From an uncultured Hymenobacter sp. (lineage in GTDB: Bacteria > Bacteroidota > Bacteroidia > Cytophagales > Hymenobacteraceae), in NCBI GenBank assembly GCA_913776615.1, contig CAJYPK010000005.1:1-64000 (forward strand): DNA of 64,000 nt. The letters run 5' to 3'. A program made the position numbers and the translations under genes. Numbering within the stretch: position 1 is the stretch's first letter; each line of letters starts with the position of its first letter. Positions 17,643 through 26,234 of this stretch are shown here, one piece after another. Below the pieces are notes generated by a model. The model was not told the DNA's origin. It did no database searches and saw only the letters and a program-made list of their open reading frames with translations.

Positions 17643-20114
17643 TTACTTGAAGGACAGCGGTACCACCACCTTCACACTCACGGTGCGGCCGATGTTGTAC
17701 ACCCCGCGCCGGCCCGTAACGTAGTTGATGTCAGCATATTTGAGGCGGCTGAGGTGGCTCTGATAAGCTACGTCGAAGAGGTTGTTGGCCGTTACGTAGA
17801 GCGAGAACAGCGTGCGGCCCTTGGCATCGGCTAGGTCGGTACCTACGCCGGCGTTGAAGAGCGTGTAGGCGGGCGTGGCCGTTTCGGTGTCGAAGGCGGC
17901 GAAGTAGCGATTTTGGGCGAACGTCTGCTCTAGCTGGAAGCGGGCGTACAGGTTGGTCAGGCGCTTGCCCTGGCGGCGGAAATTGCCGCGCAGCTCACTT
18001 TGCAGGCGGTCGGCCGGGATGAAGGGCAGAAACTTCTGGTCGTCGGGTACGTCGAGCTGGCGGGCGCGCACCATCGAAAACGAGTTTTCGAAGTGCAGCC
18101 AGTCGAGCGGGTGGGGGTGGAAGTCGAGCGTCACCTCGCCACCCAGCAGCCGGGCCTTGCCCTGCACGTAGTTGAACAAGCCGATGTCGGGATTAGTCGA
18201 AACGAGCGAGTCGGTACCGCCCTGGTTCAGCACCCGGCGGGCGAAGATGTAGTTAGAAATGCTGTTCTCAAAAGCATCGACCGTAAAGCGCACGTGCTCA
18301 CTGGTGTAGCTCACGCCGGCATCGAGCTGCAAGCTGGTTTCAGCCTTGAGATTATTCTGACCCACCTCGTAGCGAATGGTGCCCTCGTGCACCCCGTTCG
18401 AGCCCAGCTCGGCGATGTTGGGTGCCCGGAAGCCCCGCGAGAGATTGGCTTTCACCGTGAGCCGGTCGCTCAGGTTGTAGGCCGCGCCCAGGCTGCCGCT
18501 GTAGTTGTGAAAGTTGCTCACGAAGCCCGGAAACTTGGTTTCGGCCCCGATGGTAGTGGGCGGGGTGGGCTTCTCGTCGCCGTCGAGGTAGAGGCTTTGG
18601 GCCGCGATGCGGCGCGCATCGTAGCGCAGGCCGCCGCTGAGGTCGAGGTTGCCCAATGATTTTTTCACCACCCCGAATAGTCCGCCCTCGGTCAGGTCGT
18701 AAGCCGGGATGAGGAATTCGGTGCCCAGGTTGCGGTTTTGCTGACGCAGGCCGGTGGTGCCCACGGCCACGTTCCAGCCATTCATTTCGGGCAGGAAGTA
18801 GCGCAGCGCGTAGTCCACGGTGCGCAGCTGGAAATAGAGCTGGGGCTCGTCGGGATTGAGCACGTCGCCAAACTCGCGGCGCAGGTTCTGCTGGTAGTTG
18901 ACTTGCAGCGTGAGCCGCCCGCCCCGGTCGCCGATAATGAAGTTATTATCAGTGCCAAAGCGCAGGTGATTGATGCGCTGGCGCGGAATACCGAGCGCGT
19001 AGCCGTGCAGGTCGTCGTCGGTGGCAATGCGCGAGTCTACCTGCCCGTTCACGGCCACGTCGCGCAGAAAGCGCCCGCTGGCACTGTCGCGCGCCCCTTC
19101 CACGAGGCCGATGTTTTGGTTGAACGAGCTGAAGGTGAGGTGCGAATAGCCCCAGCTTTTATTCAGGCCCACGTAGCCGTTGGCGTCCCACTCATTGAAG
19201 CCCGAGTTGAACACGCGGCCGTCGTAGCGGTTACGGTAATCGCCGGCCACCTTGCGGGTGCCGCGCACGAGCCAGTTGAAGCCGTTGAGGTTGCCCGCGT
19301 TTTCGAGCGAGTAGCCCTGCTGGCGGTTGTTGGTCTGGTAGTTGGCCGTGGCCGAGCCGGTGATGTGGCCCTCGGCGATAGGGTCGGGCGCCAGGAAGTT
19401 GATTACGCCCGCCATCGCGTCGGAGCCGTAGAGCAGCGAGCCCGGCCCCTTGATGATCTCGGCCCGATCGATGCTAAACTCATCAATCTCAATGCCGTGC
19501 TCGTCGCCCCACTGCTGGCCCTCTTGCCGGGCCCCGTTGTTGAGCGTCACTACGCGGTTGTAGCCCAGCCCCCGTACCACGGGCTTGCTGATGGCCGCCC
19601 CGGTCGTAATCTGGCTCACGCCCGGCGTGTGGGCAATGGCATCGATGAGGTTGGTGGCCGAGGTCTGGTTGAGTCGCGTGCGGTCGACGATGGTCGTGGG
19701 CACCGGCGAGCGGCGCAGCTCCGTCGCCTGGCTGACGCCCGTTACCACCACCTGGCCGATTTCGGTGGCCGAAGGCGTGAGCTTTAAGTCCAGCGGCTGG
19801 CCGTTGCTGGTATCAATGGTTTGATTAACCGTGTTATACCCCAGTGAGGTCACCTGCATCAGAAACCGGCCCCGGGGTAGGTTGGTGAAACTGAACCGGC
19901 CGTCGGCATCGGTAGCGGTGCCCTGCTTGAGGTCGGGAAAAACGACGTTGGCCCCCGGCAAAGGCTGGCCGGTGGCGGCATCGGTAAGGCGACCAGCGAA
20001 GGTGGCGGCAGCCCGGGTACGGGCGGGGGTGGGGGCTACCTGCGCCCCCGCCAAAAAGGCAAACGAAAAGGACAAGGTGCTGGCTAGCACCACTGTAGTA
20101 GATGCGCGAAGCAT
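17643..20114 (-). CDS. TonB-dependent receptor with carboxypeptidase-like N-terminal domain
   Basis: An 823-residue outer-membrane active transporter. A signal peptide (residues 1-25) is followed by a CarboxypepD_reg-like domain (GRLTDAATGQPLPGANVVF...GRFSFTNLPRG). The TonB plug (VVVTGVSQATELRRSPVPT, then RGLGYNRVVTLNNGARQEGQ) is followed by a 22-strand-type barrel ending in an aromatic-rich beta strand. The plug segment QQWGDEHGIEIDEFSIDRAEIIKGPGS resembles receptors for metals such as zinc or copper. The neighbours (CDF exporter, His-rich small protein) support a metal substrate, but this is inference. Confidence 0.9.
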   Translation of the reverse strand: MLRASTTVVLASTLSFSFAFLAGAQVAPTPARTRAAATFAGRLTDAATGQPLPGANVVFPDLKQGTATDADGRFSFTNLPRGRFLMQVTSLGYNTVNQTIDTSNGQPLDLKLTPSATEIGQVVVTGVSQATELRRSPVPTTIVDRTRLNQTSATNLIDAIAHTPGVSQITTGAAISKPVVRGLGYNRVVTLNNGARQEGQQWGDEHGIEIDEFSIDRAEIIKGPGSLLYGSDAMAGVINFLAPDPIAEGHITGSATANYQTNNRQQGYSLENAGNLNGFNWLVRGTRKVAGDYRNRYDGRVFNSGFNEWDANGYVGLNKSWGYSHLTFSSFNQNIGLVEGARDSASGRFLRDVAVNGQVDSRIATDDDLHGYALGIPRQRINHLRFGTDNNFIIGDRGGRLTLQVNYQQNLRREFGDVLNPDEPQLYFQLRTVDYALRYFLPEMNGWNVAVGTTGLRQQNRNLGTEFLIPAYDLTEGGLFGVVKKSLGNLDLSGGLRYDARRIAAQSLYLDGDEKPTPPTTIGAETKFPGFVSNFHNYSGSLGAAYNLSDRLTVKANLSRGFRAPNIAELGSNGVHEGTIRYEVGQNNLKAETSLQLDAGVSYTSEHVRFTVDAFENSISNYIFARRVLNQGGTDSLVSTNPDIGLFNYVQGKARLLGGEVTLDFHPHPLDWLHFENSFSMVRARQLDVPDDQKFLPFIPADRLQSELRGNFRRQGKRLTNLYARFQLEQTFAQNRYFAAFDTETATPAYTLFNAGVGTDLADAKGRTLFSLYVTANNLFDVAYQSHLSRLKYADINYVTGRRGVYNIGRTVSVKVVVPLSFK

Positions 20115-20377
20115 ACGAAACCGCGAAATAAAGGGGGAGGCGGACTTTCGCCCGGCGCGGCCGCTGGGGCATGTTTACCCATCGCTACGCCCCGCAAACA
20201 CACCCCGGCCAAAGGCCAGGGTCTGTCTGCATTTTCTCTAAAACCAAACCAGAGAAAAAAATCGGGGCGGCGGGCCTACGCAGGCCGGGCGGCAAATGCT
20301 GTTGTATCAGCCTAGGGCTTGATAACCAGACGAAAGTCCGTTAAAAAAACGAAACTAAAAAATAGGTCGATTAGTAT
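20115..20377. other. Intergenic stretch without recognised elements
   Basis: This 263-bp gap upstream of the TonB-dependent receptor contains AT-rich patches and a GC-rich segment (20262-20300). I see no gene. I looked for a cobalamin or other riboswitch and could not establish a conserved core. Confidence 0.4.
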
Positions 20378-20773
20378 TTAGGCGCGCGGCGGGCCGCGCA
20401 GGGCCGTGCCGCGCAGCGCGGTTGCCGAGCTAGCCAGTTGTACGGGTACTGGCAGCGGTTGGTAGTGAAGGCTGGTCCGGGGCTGGGGCAGGCTCACGGG
20501 CAGCGCCAGCTGAAACGGAACATTGTAAAACTGCTCGGTGTGGCAGTGGGTGTGGCGGGGGCTCAGCAGCTCTTTGCCAGCAGGGCGGTGGGTGGCGGCT
20601 ACTTCGGTAGTATGGCGGTGCGCGTGCAGCGTCAATACCCACGCCTCGGGCAGCAGCGTCCGCACGAGGCAGAGCAGCAGCAGCAAAGCAAGGTAGGGTC
20701 GTAGCACAGTCCGCAACACAAGAACGCCAGATAAGCTTACAGTAAGGAGCCAGCGGCCGCGCAATGGTTGCAT
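20378..20773 (-). CDS. Small His-rich protein upstream of a metal-type TonB receptor
   Basis: A 131-residue protein with a hydrophobic N-terminal segment (about residues 9-40, LLTVSLSGVLVLRTVL and YLALLLLLCLVRTLL) that could be a signal anchor. A His-rich part (LHAHRHTTEVAATH) and a HTHCHTEQFYNVPF motif follow; both could bind metal. The C-terminus is Pro- and Leu-rich. I recognise no named family. Its position just upstream of, and in the same orientation as, the TonB-dependent receptor suggests a role in metal sensing or delivery. A TAACTTTG element at 20782-20789 on the minus strand may be a -7 box, which would give a very short leader. Confidence 0.6.
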   Translation of the reverse strand: MQPLRGRWLLTVSLSGVLVLRTVLRPYLALLLLLCLVRTLLPEAWVLTLHAHRHTTEVAATHRPAGKELLSPRHTHCHTEQFYNVPFQLALPVSLPQPRTSLHYQPLPVPVQLASSATALRGTALRGPPRA

Positions 20774-20941
20774 CGGCCCGGCAAAGTTACGGGCTTGGTC
20801 GGGTAGAATATGCCGCCAGGCGCAACGTTGTTACAAAATAACTTTAGGCGCGAGTAGCGCTTTTTACCTTAACCTAGCTGGTGCGGGCTTGGTAGAGCGC
20901 AGCTTGTGCGGCCGGTAAGCACCAGCGTAAAATCTCAGTTG

Positions 20942-21433
20942 ATGTTCGGAGTAAATCGATGTTTCAGGCTTCAGCGGGCGGGCTTGGCAGCTATGGGCCT
21001 GCTGCTGGCGATGGCCGGCCGGGCGCAGGTGCCCACTCTGCTGCCGGGCCAGTGGGAACTGCGCCAAATCAGTTTCGTTGCCAGTCAAACGGTGCCGCCG
21101 GACGTTCTGGAGCGCATGGACAACCCCGAAGTGGCCGAGCTCAACGAGGAGATGGCGGCCGGAGTGGCGCAATTACGGGTGGAATTTCGCCCCGACGGTA
21201 CGTACCTGTTTGCCGTGCAGCGGCCCGGCCAGCCTCCGCGCACGGAGGTTGGCACCTATGCAGTGCGGGAGTCGCAGCTACTCGCCCAGAGCCCGGATAC
21301 GGAAGGCGGTTCGTCGTTCGATGGGCAGCGGATTGCCCAGCTTAGTCGCCGTAAGCTCGTAATTGAGCTGGTGGTCGGCGCGGAACTACCCGGAGTAATA
21401 GAGGAAATGGAATACCGCCGCGTGAGTAAGTAG
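20942..21433 (+). CDS. Secreted protein of unknown function (lipocalin-like size)
   Basis: A 163-residue protein with a signal peptide ending in AGRAQ. The mature part starts with LLPGQWELRQISF, then alternates strand-like segments (LRVEFRPDGTYLFAVQ, EVGTYAVRESQLLAQSP) and ends LVIELVVGAELPGVIEEMEYRRV. The WxL...G(T)Y pattern recalls small secreted lipocalin-like DUF domains of Bacteroidota, but I cannot name it. ATG 20942 is chosen to give the signal peptide; the frame is open 36 nt upstream with GTG. Confidence 0.6.
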   Translation: MFGVNRCFRLQRAGLAAMGLLLAMAGRAQVPTLLPGQWELRQISFVASQTVPPDVLERMDNPEVAELNEEMAAGVAQLRVEFRPDGTYLFAVQRPGQPPRTEVGTYAVRESQLLAQSPDTEGGSSFDGQRIAQLSRRKLVIELVVGAELPGVIEEMEYRRVSK

Positions 21434-21485
21434 AGAAAACTTAGAAATTAACAATTTTTTTACTCGGCATGCAGACCAAACGGCC

Positions 21486-21493
21486 TACTTTTG
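21486..21493 (+). promoter_or_regulatory. Likely -7 element of the gene at 21569
   Basis: TACTTTTG matches TAnnTTTG. A T-rich run (about 21455-21461) lies 25-30 bp upstream, near the -33 position. It predicts a leader of roughly 70 nt. Confidence 0.5.
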
Positions 21494-21568
21494 CGTATGT
21501 GTGCCGCTTCAGTGCAATGATAGGGGCTGCGTAGCCGCCCGGCCGGTACTAGCAAGCGGAACAACTAT

Positions 21569-22084
21569 ATGATTATTAAAAGCATGGCTGAGTTCTGCGC
21601 TCAGTATGACGAGCCGTTGGATTTACTACGGGTAGCCTGGACGGTAGAGAGCAGCATGCGCCACTTTCGTCCCTCCTTCACCCGGCTTGTTGAGGTGGCC
21701 GCCGAGCTGGCGGTGGGGCGGGTTTTACTGGATATTAACGCCTTGCCTGATGTGCCGGTATACGATCAGTTGTGGCTGACTACCAGCTTTATGCCCGCCG
21801 TGCTAAAGCTGCCTCTCCGGCAAGTGGTAATAGTGCTATCGGCAGAGCGCGTGTACAACCAGCACGTGGCCGAAGGGCTGCTGATGGCCGTTTCCCCCTT
21901 CATTCGCTTCGATGTACAATTTTTCCCCCAGCCCGAATTCGGCCTGGCCTGGCTTATCGACGACTCGCCCCGTCTGCCGGAGTTGCTGCTCGAATGGGCT
22001 GCGGGCTGCGGTAATGCCGCGTCGGCAGCCCAGCAGGTGAGCGAGCCACAAGTGCCGTACGGTCAGTTTGACTCGGCGGGCTAA
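21569..22084 (+). CDS. Unrecognised cytoplasmic protein (STAS-like length)
   Basis: A 171-residue protein without signal peptide or membrane segment. The core (VGRVLLDINALPDVPVYDQLWLTTSFMPAVL, then LRQVVIVLSAERVYNQHVAEGLL) reads like the alternating strand-helix pattern of STAS or SpoIIAA-like proteins. No diagnostic residue is present, so the assignment is weak. Two possible starts exist (21569 and 21584). A weak stem at 22133-22167 downstream may terminate it before htpG. Confidence 0.5.
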   Translation: MIIKSMAEFCAQYDEPLDLLRVAWTVESSMRHFRPSFTRLVEVAAELAVGRVLLDINALPDVPVYDQLWLTTSFMPAVLKLPLRQVVIVLSAERVYNQHVAEGLLMAVSPFIRFDVQFFPQPEFGLAWLIDDSPRLPELLLEWAAGCGNAASAAQQVSEPQVPYGQFDSAG

Positions 22085-22132
22085 CTGCCAACCTGGCAGC
22101 CAGCCAGGTATTGGAATAACCTTTGATTTATC

Positions 22133-22171
22133 GGGCTGATAAATAGGCGCTGCCTGTTAGTCAGCCCTTTA
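22133..22171 (+). terminator. Weak hairpin between the 21569 gene and htpG
   Basis: GGGCTGA (22133-22139) pairs with TCAGCCC (22161-22167), followed by TTTATTATTT. The loop is long (21 nt), so termination is plausible but not certain. Confidence 0.4.
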
Positions 22172-22197
22172 TTATTTCACTTATCCTAGCTTTCACG

Positions 22198-24027
22198 ATG
22201 TCCGAAACCGGCTCCATTTCCATTCACACCGAGAACATCTTCCCCATTATCAAGAAGTTCTTGTATTCTGACCACGAGATTTTTCTGCGCGAGCTGGTCA
22301 GCAACGCCGTCGATGCCACCCAGAAGCTCAAGAGCCTGGCGGCGCTGGGCGAGTACAAGGGCGAGCTGGGCGAGCTGAAAGTGCGCGTGACGGTCGATAA
22401 AGACAAGCGTAAAATCACGATTTCGGACCACGGCCTGGGTATGACGGCCGAGGAAATCAAGAAGTACATCAACCAGATTGCCTTCTCCGGGGCCACCGAG
22501 TTTGTGGAGAAGTACAAGGAGAAGGACGCCCAGGCTAAGGAGCAGATTATTGGGCAGTTCGGTCTCGGTTTCTACTCGGCTTTCATGGTGGCCAAGGAGG
22601 TGGAAATCTGGTCGCAGTCGTACAAGGAAGGTGCCTTGACCGCCCACTGGACCTGCGACGGCTCGACGCAGTTTACCCTCGACGAGCCCACCGGCGAGCA
22701 CGCCAAGGCCGAGCGCGGTACCGACGTAGTGCTGCACGTGGCCGAAGACTCGGACGAGTTTTTGGAAGAAGCCCGGCTGCGCACCATCCTCACCAAGTAC
22801 TGCAAGTTCCTGCCCATTCCGATCGAGTTTGAGGGAGAGCTGATCAACGACACTACGCCCATCTGGACCAAGCAGCCGGCCGACCTGACCGACGAGGACT
22901 ACAAGAAGTTCTACCGCGAGCTGTACCCGATGAGCATGGATGAGCCGCTGTTCTGGATTCACCTGAACGTGGACTATCCCTTCAACCTAACGGGTATTTT
23001 GTACTTCCCGAAGGTGAAGGACGAGCTGCAATTTCAGCGCAACAAGATCCAGCTGTACTCGCGCCAGGTGTTTATCACCGACGAGGTGAAGGACGTGGTG
23101 CCCGAGTTCCTGATGCTGCTGCACGGGGTTATCGACTCGCCCGACATTCCGCTCAACGTGTCGCGCAGCTTCCTGCAAGCCGACGCCAACGTGCGTAAAA
23201 TCAACACCTACATCACCAAGAAGGTCGCCGATAAGCTGGCCGAGCTGTTCCGCAAGGACCGCGCTGGCTACGAGGAGAAATGGGCTGACATTGGGCTGTT
23301 TGTGAAGTACGGCATGCTGTCGGACGACAAGTTTTACGAGCGCGCCAAGGACTTCGTATTGGTGAAAAGCGTGGATGGTAAGCTCTACACGCTCACCGAG
23401 TACACCGAGCACGTTCAGGCCAATCAGAAGGATAAAAACGACAATACCGTGGTGCTCTACACCACCGACGCCGAGCAGCAGCACGGCTTTGTGGCCGCGG
23501 CCCAAGAGCGCGGTTACGACGTGCTGGTGTTCGACCAGGTGCTCGACCCGCACTTCATCGGCTTGCTGGAGCAGAAACTGGAGAAAACCACGTTTAAGCG
23601 CGTAGACTCGGCCACGGCCAGCCAGCTCATCGAGAAGGAAGAAGCCCCGGCCAGCGTGCTGAGCGAGGACGACCAGAAGAAGCTCGAAGAAGTGTTCACC
23701 GGGGCCATCAGCAACCCCGCGATGCACGTCAAAGTGGCGGCCCTCTCGCCGCAGGACGCGCCGGTAGTCATCACCCAAAACGAGTTTATGCGCCGTATGA
23801 AAGACATGCAGCGCACCGGTGGCGGCGGCGGCATGCAGATGTTCGGCTCGCTGCCCGACTCGTTCGACGTGACCGTGAACGCCAACAGCCCCCTCGTGCA
23901 GAAAATCCTGGCCGACGGCGGCTCAACCGTGGCCAAGCAAGCCTTCGACCTGGCGCTGCTGGCCCAAGGCCTGCTGAAGGGCGAAGCCCTCACGGCCTTC
24001 GTGAAGCGTAGCACGGAGTTGCTGTAA
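22198..24027 (+). CDS. htpG: Molecular chaperone HtpG (Hsp90)
   Basis: A 609-residue ATP-dependent chaperone of the cytosol. The N-terminal GHKL ATPase domain shows FLRELVSNAVDA (catalytic Glu32, Mg-coordinating Asn36), DHGLGM and the lid motif GQFGLGFYSAFMVA. The middle domain carries the conserved region IPLNVSRSFLQAD and the C-terminal dimerisation domain follows. There is no MEEVD tail, as expected for bacteria. The length is close to that of E. coli HtpG (~624). It is followed by a strong terminator. Confidence 0.98.
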   Translation: MSETGSISIHTENIFPIIKKFLYSDHEIFLRELVSNAVDATQKLKSLAALGEYKGELGELKVRVTVDKDKRKITISDHGLGMTAEEIKKYINQIAFSGATEFVEKYKEKDAQAKEQIIGQFGLGFYSAFMVAKEVEIWSQSYKEGALTAHWTCDGSTQFTLDEPTGEHAKAERGTDVVLHVAEDSDEFLEEARLRTILTKYCKFLPIPIEFEGELINDTTPIWTKQPADLTDEDYKKFYRELYPMSMDEPLFWIHLNVDYPFNLTGILYFPKVKDELQFQRNKIQLYSRQVFITDEVKDVVPEFLMLLHGVIDSPDIPLNVSRSFLQADANVRKINTYITKKVADKLAELFRKDRAGYEEKWADIGLFVKYGMLSDDKFYERAKDFVLVKSVDGKLYTLTEYTEHVQANQKDKNDNTVVLYTTDAEQQHGFVAAAQERGYDVLVFDQVLDPHFIGLLEQKLEKTTFKRVDSATASQLIEKEEAPASVLSEDDQKKLEEVFTGAISNPAMHVKVAALSPQDAPVVITQNEFMRRMKDMQRTGGGGGMQMFGSLPDSFDVTVNANSPLVQKILADGGSTVAKQAFDLALLAQGLLKGEALTAFVKRSTELL

Positions 24028-24043
24028 CGTATTGAATGAGGTT

Positions 24044-24081
24044 AAAAAAGCCCCGCTGTCGCTAAGACGGCGGGGCTTTTT
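24044..24081 (+). terminator. htpG rho-independent terminator
   Basis: Stem AAAAAGCCCCGC...GCGGGGCTTTTT (a GCCCCGC core plus A/T extension) starting 17 bp after the htpG stop. The A-tract on the left could make it bidirectional. Confidence 0.9.
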
Positions 24082-24146
24082 GCGGATTGGGCCAGTCGTA
24101 GTAGGCTGATGATTACAGTAACTAGAGCCGGTTATGAACACCGTAT

Positions 24147-24183
24147 ACTGGCACGAGTTTAGCGCAGCGTAACTCGTGCCAGT
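24147..24183. repeat. Short perfect inverted repeat upstream of the carboxylesterase
   Basis: ACTGGCACGAGTT (24147-24159) and its exact complement (24171-24183) are separated by 11 nt. It could be a regulator-binding palindrome or hairpin in an otherwise empty 270-bp gap. No T tract follows, so it is not an obvious terminator. Confidence 0.6.
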
Positions 24184-24353
24184 TACCCCTGTTATTTTGT
24201 CCATAGGTTGTCTACGCTGGATGATCGGCGCATCCGATTTCGGAGGGTGATAGACCACTACGACGTTTTGTGAAATCCTTATTGTCGAGGTAATCAGAGT
24301 CTTGGCGTACTGAGTAACGACGGCGGATGGGAGAAAGGCTCTACCTTGCCGGC

Positions 24354-25973
24354 ATGAACTCTTTCTTCCTTTTCCCCACCCTGCTGCTGGCCACGGCGGC
24401 GCTGGCCCAGGCGCCGACCGATTTGGCCCACGACCGTGCCCGCACGGCGGGCGGCGCGCTGCAAGGCGCGACGCTATCCAGCGGCATTCATTCCTTTAAG
24501 GGCGTGCCCTACGCTGCCCCGCCCGTGGGCCGCCTGCGCTGGCGCGAGCCCCAGCCCGCGCAGCCCTGGAAAGATGTGCGCCCGGCCACGCAGTTTGGCC
24601 CCCGGGCCATGCAGCTGCCGCTATTCGGCGACATGAATTTTCGCTCGAACGGCGTGAGCGAAGATTGCCTCTACCTTAACGTGTGGACTGGGGCCAAGAC
24701 GGCCAGCGAGAAGCGGCCGGTACTGGTGTATTTCTACGGTGGCGGCTTTGTGGCGGGCGATGGCTCGGAGCCGCGCTACGACGGCGAGGCGCTGGCCAAG
24801 CGCGGCATCGTGGCCGTGACGGTAAACTACCGGCTGGGGGCTTTCGGCTTCCTGGCCCACCCCGAGCTGACCCAGGAATCGCCCCACCACGCTTCGGGCA
24901 ACTACGGCCTGCTCGATCAGCAGGCGGCCCTGCGCTGGGTGCGGCAGAACATCGCGGCTTTCGGCGGCGACCCGGCGCACATTACCATCGGTGGCGAATC
25001 GGCGGGCTCGTGGTCGGTGAGCGCGCAGATGGCCGCGCCCGGCTCGAAAGATTTGCTGAAAGGCGCTATTGCCGAGAGCGGCTCGCTGCTGGGCTTGCAG
25101 CCCCTGCCGACGCTGGCGCAGGGTGAGCAGGCAGGCGTGGCCTTTGGGACGGCGGTAGGGGCTACCTCGCTGGCCGCTCTGCGGGCGCTCCCGGCCCAGC
25201 AGGTGCTCGAAGCCAGCGGTAAGCAGGGCGCGCCGCGCTTCTCGCCGGTGGTGGATGGCTACTTCTTGCCCCGGCAGCCGGCGGAGATTTTTGCGGCGGG
25301 CCAGCAGGCGCACGTACCGCTGCTGGTGGGCTGGAACTCGCAGGAAATGACGTACCAAATGGTGCTCGGCCCGGCCGCGCCCACGCTGGACAACTACCGC
25401 ACGGCGATGCAAAAGCTCTACGGCGACCGCGCTGCGGAGGCGCTGAAGCAGTATCCCGCTACTACCGATGCCGAGGTGGAGGCGGCCGCCAATAACTTAG
25501 CCGGCGACCGCTTCATCGCCTACAGTACCTGGAAGCTGGCCGATGCCCAGCTCCAGACCGGCGGCCAGCCCGTGTACCGTTACCTCTACGCCCGCCCCCG
25601 CCCGGCCATGACGCCCGAGATGGGCAACGCCACCGCCAACCTGGCGGGCGGTGTAACCCGGGGTACGGGCACCGCCGCGCCCGCGCCGCCTGCCAAGGGA
25701 GCCGTGCATTCGGCCGAGATTGAGTACGCTTTGGGCAACCTGCCTACCAACAAGGTATTTGCCTGGACGGCCGACGATTATAAGCTATCGGAGGTGATGC
25801 AGGGCTACTTTGCCAATTTTATCAAGACCGGTAATCCCAACGGCCCCGGCCTGCCCACCTGGCCCGCCGCCCGCCCGCAGGGTGGCCAGGTGCAGCGCCT
25901 CGACGTGACTACCCAGGCCGAGCCCGACCAGACGCGGGCGCGCTACCTGTTTTTGGAGCAGGCGGCTAAATAG
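24354..25973 (+). CDS. Secreted carboxylesterase (type B family)
   Basis: A 539-residue alpha/beta hydrolase of the carboxylesterase/para-nitrobenzyl esterase family. The signal peptide (MNSFFLFPTLLLATAALAQ) supports the ATG at 24354. Landmarks are GVPYAAPPVGRLRWREP, EDCLYLNV, the oxyanion-hole region VYFYGGGFVAGDG and the nucleophile Ser216 in GGESAGSWS. The catalytic His is probably the one in GAVHSAEIEYALGN. The substrate is unknown. The gene stands alone between htpG and a convergent peroxidase gene. Confidence 0.95.
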   Translation: MNSFFLFPTLLLATAALAQAPTDLAHDRARTAGGALQGATLSSGIHSFKGVPYAAPPVGRLRWREPQPAQPWKDVRPATQFGPRAMQLPLFGDMNFRSNGVSEDCLYLNVWTGAKTASEKRPVLVYFYGGGFVAGDGSEPRYDGEALAKRGIVAVTVNYRLGAFGFLAHPELTQESPHHASGNYGLLDQQAALRWVRQNIAAFGGDPAHITIGGESAGSWSVSAQMAAPGSKDLLKGAIAESGSLLGLQPLPTLAQGEQAGVAFGTAVGATSLAALRALPAQQVLEASGKQGAPRFSPVVDGYFLPRQPAEIFAAGQQAHVPLLVGWNSQEMTYQMVLGPAAPTLDNYRTAMQKLYGDRAAEALKQYPATTDAEVEAAANNLAGDRFIAYSTWKLADAQLQTGGQPVYRYLYARPRPAMTPEMGNATANLAGGVTRGTGTAAPAPPAKGAVHSAEIEYALGNLPTNKVFAWTADDYKLSEVMQGYFANFIKTGNPNGPGLPTWPAARPQGGQVQRLDVTTQAEPDQTRARYLFLEQAAK

Positions 25974-26006
25974 TGCGGTTGCCGAGTTGGCGGACCCCTG
26001 TGGGGG

Positions 26007-26091
26007 GAATTAAAAATTAAAAATGAATAATTAAAAATTTGCAGGTCAATGGCTTGTGGATTTTTAATTGTTCATTTTTAATTTTTAATTC
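26007..26091. repeat. Paired inverted repeat with AT-rich 7-nt period
   Basis: The left arm (26007-26038) consists of heptads such as ATTAAAA and ATGAATA. The right arm (26059-26091) is its reverse complement with one or two mismatches (ATGAACA for ATGAATA). It lies between two convergent genes in otherwise GC-rich DNA, so its base composition is strikingly different from its surroundings. It could also act as a terminator for both. Confidence 0.88.
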
Positions 26092-26234
26092 TGTAGAGGA
26101 AGTTGAAAACTGCCCCAAGTGGGCGTTGGTCGAATAGCACCCGGCCGGAGTAAAGTCCTCTATCCTGGTTTCGCCCACCAGGCTAGAAGGCTTTGCTCCG
26201 TCCGCCTTCCTCGTTGAATGTTCGCGGATGCTGC

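Noticed and set aside
20115..20377. Possible riboswitch (cobalamin type) upstream of the TonB-dependent receptor
   Set aside because: I could not match a conserved core or a B12-box sequence, so the call is not supported.
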